Part shown: positions 6,153 to 9,623 of the stretch, one piece after another
How the letters are laid out: every line of letters begins with the position of its first letter
Numbering within the stretch: the stretch's first letter is position 1
NCBI GenBank assembly: GCA_900751665.1
Contig: CAADSV010000088.1
Location: forward strand, 1-9,623
Length of the DNA stretch: 9,623 nucleotides
Source: an uncultured Collinsella sp.
Lineage (GTDB): Bacteria > Actinomycetota > Coriobacteriia > Coriobacteriales > Coriobacteriaceae
Direction: 5' to 3'
Notes under the pieces: model-generated
Database searches by the model: none
Seen by the model: only the letters and a program-made list of their open reading frames with translations
What the model was told of the DNA's origin: nothing
Made by a program: the position numbers and the translations under genes

Positions 6153-6933
6153 GGCCGCGCGCCCCCCCCAGGGGCCCCGAACCCCGCCGCAGCCACACCA
6201 GCACGCGCTCACACGCCCACGAGGCGGCAACGACCAGCACGGTCCACGCCAGCAAATCAGCCGTCTCAATCAAAAGCTTCGCCTGATAGATGTGCTCACC
6301 CACGGTGCCCACCGCCATACCGATCAGCTCCGCCGCCACGCCGGCCTTCCAGCTCATGCCGATCACGGCACGGGCGCACGAAAGCGCAAACGGCAGCACC
6401 TCGCGCCAGGTGTGGGCGCAAAACAGGCGCCAGCCCCGCACGCCATGTAGGCGGAACATCTGCTCCAGCGGTTTATCCACTTGTGCCAAGCCCTCGGCCA
6501 GCGAAAAATACACGCCCGGCAGCGCCATCAAAAAGACCGCCGCAATGCTCACGCGCGCCGACCCCAGCCAAATGAGCAGCAGGACCACCACGCAGGCGAC
6601 CGGCGTCGCCTTTACAAACGACAGCGCCGAAGCAACCAGGTGCGCAAACGCCCGCGAACGTGACGAAATCCCGGCAAGCACGCCACCACACACCGCAGCA
6701 AGAGCCAGCCCGCCCAGTATCCGCGCACCCGAGCCTGCCAGAATCGCCCATGTGCCGGCATCGCATACCAGTCGCAGCAACGCCACCACGACAGCACCCG
6801 GCCCCGGCAAAATCAACGGCTGCGCCACGAGACCCGCCACCAGCACCCACACGGCAAGCCAAAAGGCGGCAACGGCACCTGTTGCCGCCACCGCCTTCAT
6901 ACGCTCTGTCATTTGTCGAGCAAACGCACGCAC
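5878..6933 (-). CDS. ABC transporter permease, NitT/TauT-like, reading past its natural end
   Basis: Inner-membrane channel subunit of an ABC importer. Convincing permease sequence covers residues 1 to about 252 (6933 down to about 6178), with about six hydrophobic helices, the first near 21-44. A coupling region (EQMFRLHGVRGWRLFCAHTW, about 157-176) is followed by SWKAGVAAELIG (194-205), typical of SsuC/TauC-like permeases. After WLRRGSG the open frame continues 100 residues to 5878, but that tail is composition-driven and overlaps the ATPase in another frame, so it is probably not the real C-terminus. Start GTG 6933 follows the stop of the binding-protein gene by 3 nt, and its ribosome site GGAG (6940-6943) lies 6 nt upstream inside that gene's last codons. 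Either a stop or a frame correction near the G8 tract at 6162-6169 is expected; a permease-ATPase fusion is the simplest reading. Confidence 0.8.
   Translation of the reverse strand: MRAFARQMTERMKAVAATGAVAAFWLAVWVLVAGLVAQPLILPGPGAVVVALLRLVCDAGTWAILAGSGARILGGLALAAVCGGVLAGISSRSRAFAHLVASALSFVKATPVACVVVLLLIWLGSARVSIAAVFLMALPGVYFSLAEGLAQVDKPLEQMFRLHGVRGWRLFCAHTWREVLPFALSCARAVIGMSWKAGVAAELIGMAVGTVGEHIYQAKLLIETADLLAWTVLVVAASWACERVLVWLRRGSGPLGGARGRAGAWAWTVRTCGDCERWHCSGACACRGRSCALGAGAGWSGAQRACGWAYLRDGRFGDGQVDAAFVGSGGVRAVLDGVSGCTLDRVRFGAG
6162..6169 (-). other. G8 homopolymer at the permease/ATPase frame switch
   Basis: The minus strand reads eight G (plus strand C8) flanked by CCCCT and CGCGC. The permease frame enters this run and the ATPase frame leaves it, one base out of phase. 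Removing one G joins them into a single open frame with no stop codon. The run is a natural hotspot for sequencing error, slippage or phase variation. Confidence 0.6.
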
Positions 6934-6936
6934 GGG

Positions 6937-7992
6937 CTACTCCATGTAGTAGAAATCATCGGCCGGGAGCTTGCCGCCCACGGCGCTCGCGCCCGCATCG
7001 GCCAGCACCTGCAGGTACCCGCCGAGCGCCGCCTTCATATCCTTCCCCGTCTGGCACACGAGCATGCACCCGGGAATCGCCTTTTCGGCAATCGCGGCGT
7101 TATCGACGATACCCGCATCGACCACGGCCTGCGCCCAGTCTGCCGGCGCCGCATTGACGGCCTTCACGCTCGCCTCATGGCAGCGCAAGAATTCCGCCAC
7201 GGCCTCAGGATGCTCCTCGGCAAAGGCACGGCGCACCACGGTCACGCCCGTCAGCAGGCGCGAACCCGTGTCACCTGCCAGCTCATCCCACACATCGGTC
7301 AGACTTACCGGAGCCGACAGCTTGCCTTCGCTCTTTGCGATGGCAGCGGTCTTGAACGGCTCCGGCAGCACGCCCACGGCAGACGGATCGGCAAGCAACG
7401 CCGATAGCACCTCGGTGGGCTCGCTCTTAAACTCGAGCGTAACCTGGCCGGTCAGGCCCGCGCGCTCCAACAGGTAGTTCATGACGTACTCCGGCGTGGT
7501 GCCCTTGCCCGTCATATAGACAGTATGGCCCGCCAGATCGCCAAACGAGGCCACATTCGCGTCGCCCGTCACAACGTTCAGCACGCCCAGCGTGTTGATG
7601 TCGATGACCTGCACCGCGCCCTCGGTCTTGTTGTAGAGCACGCTCGCCACGTTGGCGGGCACCAGGGCGATATCGATATCGCCCTGAATGACCTTGGGCA
7701 CAATCTCGTCGGCGGCAGTGTTGATCGCAAAGTCGAACTTATTGTCCGTCTCGCCATCGGCAGCCTGGTCCATAAACTGCACCAGGCCAATCGAGGTCGG
7801 CCCCTTGAGCGAGGCGACGTGCACCTCGACCGGCTCTGCGACAGCACCGGCGCCGTCCGTGGCAGCCGAGCCCGCGGCGGACCACGCCCCCGCAGCTCCG
7901 CCGCCACAGCCAGCCAGCGCGAGCGACAACGCGCCCGCGGCAAGCACCGAGGCAAATCCTCGGCGCGTCATCTCGGCATCAAACGCACGCAT
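6937..7992 (-). CDS. ABC transporter substrate-binding lipoprotein, NitT/TauT (NMT1-like) type
   Basis: Extracytoplasmic solute-binding lipoprotein of 351 residues that captures a small molecule for the permease and ATPase encoded next. The signal peptide has a twin-arginine-like TRRGF (9-13), a hydrophobic core and a lipobox LAGC with Cys29 as the lipid anchor, followed by a Gly/Ala/Ser-rich linker. The mature domain begins VEVHVASLKGPTSIGLVQFM and continues with DIDIALVPANVASVLYNKT, a pattern of the NMT1/TauA-like periplasmic-binding fold in which sulfonate, nitrate or thiamine-precursor binders fall. The substrate cannot be assigned. Start ATG 7992 begins 2 nt after the hydrogenase stop, with GAGGGGG about 10 nt upstream; a longer start inside the hydrogenase gene (8025) is less likely because it would push the signal peptide inward. 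The stop lies 3 nt before the permease start. The tight junctions indicate one transcript with the hydrogenase. Confidence 0.88.
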   Translation of the reverse strand: MRAFDAEMTRRGFASVLAAGALSLALAGCGGGAAGAWSAAGSAATDGAGAVAEPVEVHVASLKGPTSIGLVQFMDQAADGETDNKFDFAINTAADEIVPKVIQGDIDIALVPANVASVLYNKTEGAVQVIDINTLGVLNVVTGDANVASFGDLAGHTVYMTGKGTTPEYVMNYLLERAGLTGQVTLEFKSEPTEVLSALLADPSAVGVLPEPFKTAAIAKSEGKLSAPVSLTDVWDELAGDTGSRLLTGVTVVRRAFAEEHPEAVAEFLRCHEASVKAVNAAPADWAQAVVDAGIVDNAAIAEKAIPGCMLVCQTGKDMKAALGGYLQVLADAGASAVGGKLPADDFYYME

Positions 7993-7994
7993 CG

Positions 7995-9623
7995 CTAGCA
8001 CGCCCCCTCGTTGGGCATCGTCCACGCATGATGGTCGGTATGCAGCAACTCCTCGGCCAGCGGCGAAAGCGGCTCACCCAAGAACTCGCGGTAGCACGCC
8101 TGGACATCGGGGTTCTCGTGTGAGAAGCGAATGTCCGCAGCGGCGTCCAGGCCCCACAGCACCTGGCCACGCTCGGCCGCCAGCTCGCAGCCGTCGTGGA
8201 TGGGCTGACCGCCGCCACCGACGCAGCCGCCCGGGCATGCCATGACCTCAACGAAGTCATAGCTCACGCGGCCGCCGCGGATCGCGTCGAGCAGGCGGGC
8301 GGCGTTGCCCAACCCGTGCGCCACGGCGACGCGCACCTTGGTGCCATCGATATCGGCCACGGCTTCCTTCCAGCCGTCCAGGCCGCGCACATCGGTAAAG
8401 AAGTCGGCATCGGGGTTCTTGCCCGTCACCAGGTAATAGGCCGAGCGCACGGCGGCCTCCATCACGCCGCCCGTGGCGCCAAAGATCACACCTGCGCCCG
8501 TGCCAAAGCCCAGCGGCGTATCGAGCGGCTCCTCAACCAGCGTATCCACGCTCACGTGGTTCGCGCGGATCATGCGCACCATCTCGCGCACCGTCAGCGC
8601 AACGTCCACATCGGGCGTGCCGCCCTCGCCCACCATGCTCGGCAGCGCACACTCGGCCTTCTTGGCCGTGCACGGCATCACGGACACCACAAACAGGCGC
8701 TCGGGCTCCACGCCCAGCACCTTGGCGTAATACGTCTTGGCAATAGCGCCGAACATCTGCTGCGGCGACTTGGACGTGGACAGGCTGTCGACAAACTCCG
8801 GATAGCGCGCCTTCACAAAGCGCACCCAGCCCGGGCAGCAGCTCGTGAACATGGGCCAGCCGCGGCTGTCGCCCTCGCCCTTGGCGGCCTTACCCAGGCG
8901 CTCGAGCAGCTCGGAGCCCTCCTCCATAATGGTGAGATCGGCCGAGAAATCGGTGTCGAACACGTACTCAAAGCCAACGCGGCGCAGCGCGCAAGCCAGG
9001 CGCTCGACAGTAGCCTCCTCGCGCGGAATGCCGAGCTCCTCGCCCCAGGCGCTACGCACGGCCGGCGCAATCTGCACCAGCACGATCTTATCGGGATCGG
9101 CGAGAGCATCGAACACGGTCTCGGTATCGTCACGCTCGCGCAGGGCGCCCGTCGGGCAATGCGTGATGCACTGACCGCACGCGACGCAATCGGTCTTGCC
9201 GATCGGCGCACGCCCGCGGGTGCCCACGGCGGTATGCGTGGCGCGGTTGGTCAGGTCCCAAATCCCTAGGCCCTGCACGCTCTCGCACACCTTGATGCAG
9301 CGCATGCATTTGATGCACTTGTCGTTATCGCGGATGATGGGAAAATCGAAGTCCCAGCCCTCGCCCGTCAAGTGCTTTTGATACGGCAGGTAGAAAATGC
9401 CCAGGTCGTTGGCGATGGTCTGCAGGTTGCAGTTGCCGCTGCGCACGCAGCTCGTGCACTGCGAATCGTGCTGGGACAGCAGCAGCTGCACGTTGGTGCG
9501 GCGGGCCTCGCGGGCCTTGGGGCTGTTGGTGTGGACCACCATGCCGTCGAGCACGTAGTTGTTGCAGGGCAGGAGCAGCAGCGCCGCGCCCCCCACCACC
9601 CACGCAACCCCCCCCGCGCACCC
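7995..9623 (-). CDS. hydA: [FeFe] hydrogenase catalytic subunit, group A, N-terminus cut by window edge
   Basis: Cytosolic iron-only hydrogenase that makes or oxidises H2. The frame is open to the window edge; numbering here starts at the GTG at 9599, which is not the true start. Cys12 (LLPCNNYVLDGM) matches the last ligand of the N-terminal [2Fe-2S] domain; about 60 residues with the other three ligands are missing. Next come the His-Cys3 [4Fe-4S] motif (His44, Cys48, Cys51, Cys57) and two CxxCxxCxxxC clusters (95/98/101/105 and 138/141/144/148). The H-cluster motifs are all intact: TSCCPGW (proton-relay Cys254, ligand Cys255), MPCTAKKAE (Cys310) and ACPGGC (Cys455, Cys459). The C-terminus has the small-subunit-like stretch REFLGEP...ELLHTDHH. 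This layout matches modular M3-type, often NAD(P)H-linked enzymes (HndD/HymC-like), whose partner subunits would lie upstream, outside the window. It is the first visible gene of an operon with an ABC importer. Confidence 0.97.
   Translation of the reverse strand, partial: GCAGGVAWVVGGAALLLLPCNNYVLDGMVVHTNSPKAREARRTNVQLLLSQHDSQCTSCVRSGNCNLQTIANDLGIFYLPYQKHLTGEGWDFDFPIIRDNDKCIKCMRCIKVCESVQGLGIWDLTNRATHTAVGTRGRAPIGKTDCVACGQCITHCPTGALRERDDTETVFDALADPDKIVLVQIAPAVRSAWGEELGIPREEATVERLACALRRVGFEYVFDTDFSADLTIMEEGSELLERLGKAAKGEGDSRGWPMFTSCCPGWVRFVKARYPEFVDSLSTSKSPQQMFGAIAKTYYAKVLGVEPERLFVVSVMPCTAKKAECALPSMVGEGGTPDVDVALTVREMVRMIRANHVSVDTLVEEPLDTPLGFGTGAGVIFGATGGVMEAAVRSAYYLVTGKNPDADFFTDVRGLDGWKEAVADIDGTKVRVAVAHGLGNAARLLDAIRGGRVSYDFVEVMACPGGCVGGGGQPIHDGCELAAERGQVLWGLDAAADIRFSHENPDVQACYREFLGEPLSPLAEELLHTDHHAWTMPNEGAC

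Noticed and set aside
5607..6575. Plus-strand open frame (322 codons) opposite the ABC permease and ATPase
   Set aside because: Low-complexity Arg/Pro/Ala translation without domains; it exists because high GC suppresses stop codons.
8196..9269. Long plus-strand open frame (357 codons) opposite the hydrogenase
   Set aside because: His/Ala/Arg-rich translation typical of the antisense of a high-GC gene; the minus strand carries all hydrogenase motifs.

Overview
The window looks like part of a high-GC gut actinobacterium of the Coriobacteriia, most likely Collinsella or a close relative. This is inferred from gene style: a PTS beta-glucoside module, a modular [FeFe] hydrogenase, strong AGGAGG-type ribosome sites, and a short palindromic intergenic repeat of a kind I associate with that group. 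It is not a database result. Both window edges are C-rich and low in complexity, which suggests contig ends.

Layout. (1) 48-4125 is a beta-glucoside utilisation module of visibly lower GC than the rest. On the minus strand a GH1 6-phospho-beta-glucosidase (1502-2980) is followed by a PTS EIIBC permease (120-1490), ending at a strong intrinsic terminator (48-90). A divergent AraC-family regulator (3133-4125, plus) shares the 152-bp promoter region. (2) 4134-5340, minus strand, holds a CPBP-type intramembrane protease and a small solitary RelB/DinJ-type antitoxin. A 58-bp near-perfect palindrome with further repeat modules lies between them. (3) 5341-5555 has no gene but holds a nested hairpin and a cluster of 10-bp-spaced GGTATT repeats. 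(4) 5556-9623, minus strand, is a tightly packed operon: an [FeFe] hydrogenase catalytic subunit (N-terminus cut by the window edge), a NitT/TauT-like substrate-binding lipoprotein, its permease and its ATPase. The junctions are 2-3 nt, and the permease and ATPase sit in different frames with no stop codon between them.

How they work together. In module 1 the EIIBC would import and phosphorylate a beta-glucoside, and the GH1 enzyme would split the 6-phospho product in the cytosol. The AraC protein, which has a cupin-like sensor domain, probably controls the pair. In module 4 the hydrogenase would dispose of reducing power as H2. The coupled ABC importer takes up a small unidentified solute, and its placement suggests co-expression with the hydrogenase. 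I see no rRNA, tRNA, CRISPR array, transposase or phage gene.

Most worth a second look: the hydrogenase-ABC linkage, the permease/ATPase frame junction at a G8 tract, the unusually short ATPase, the palindrome, and the toxin-less antitoxin.
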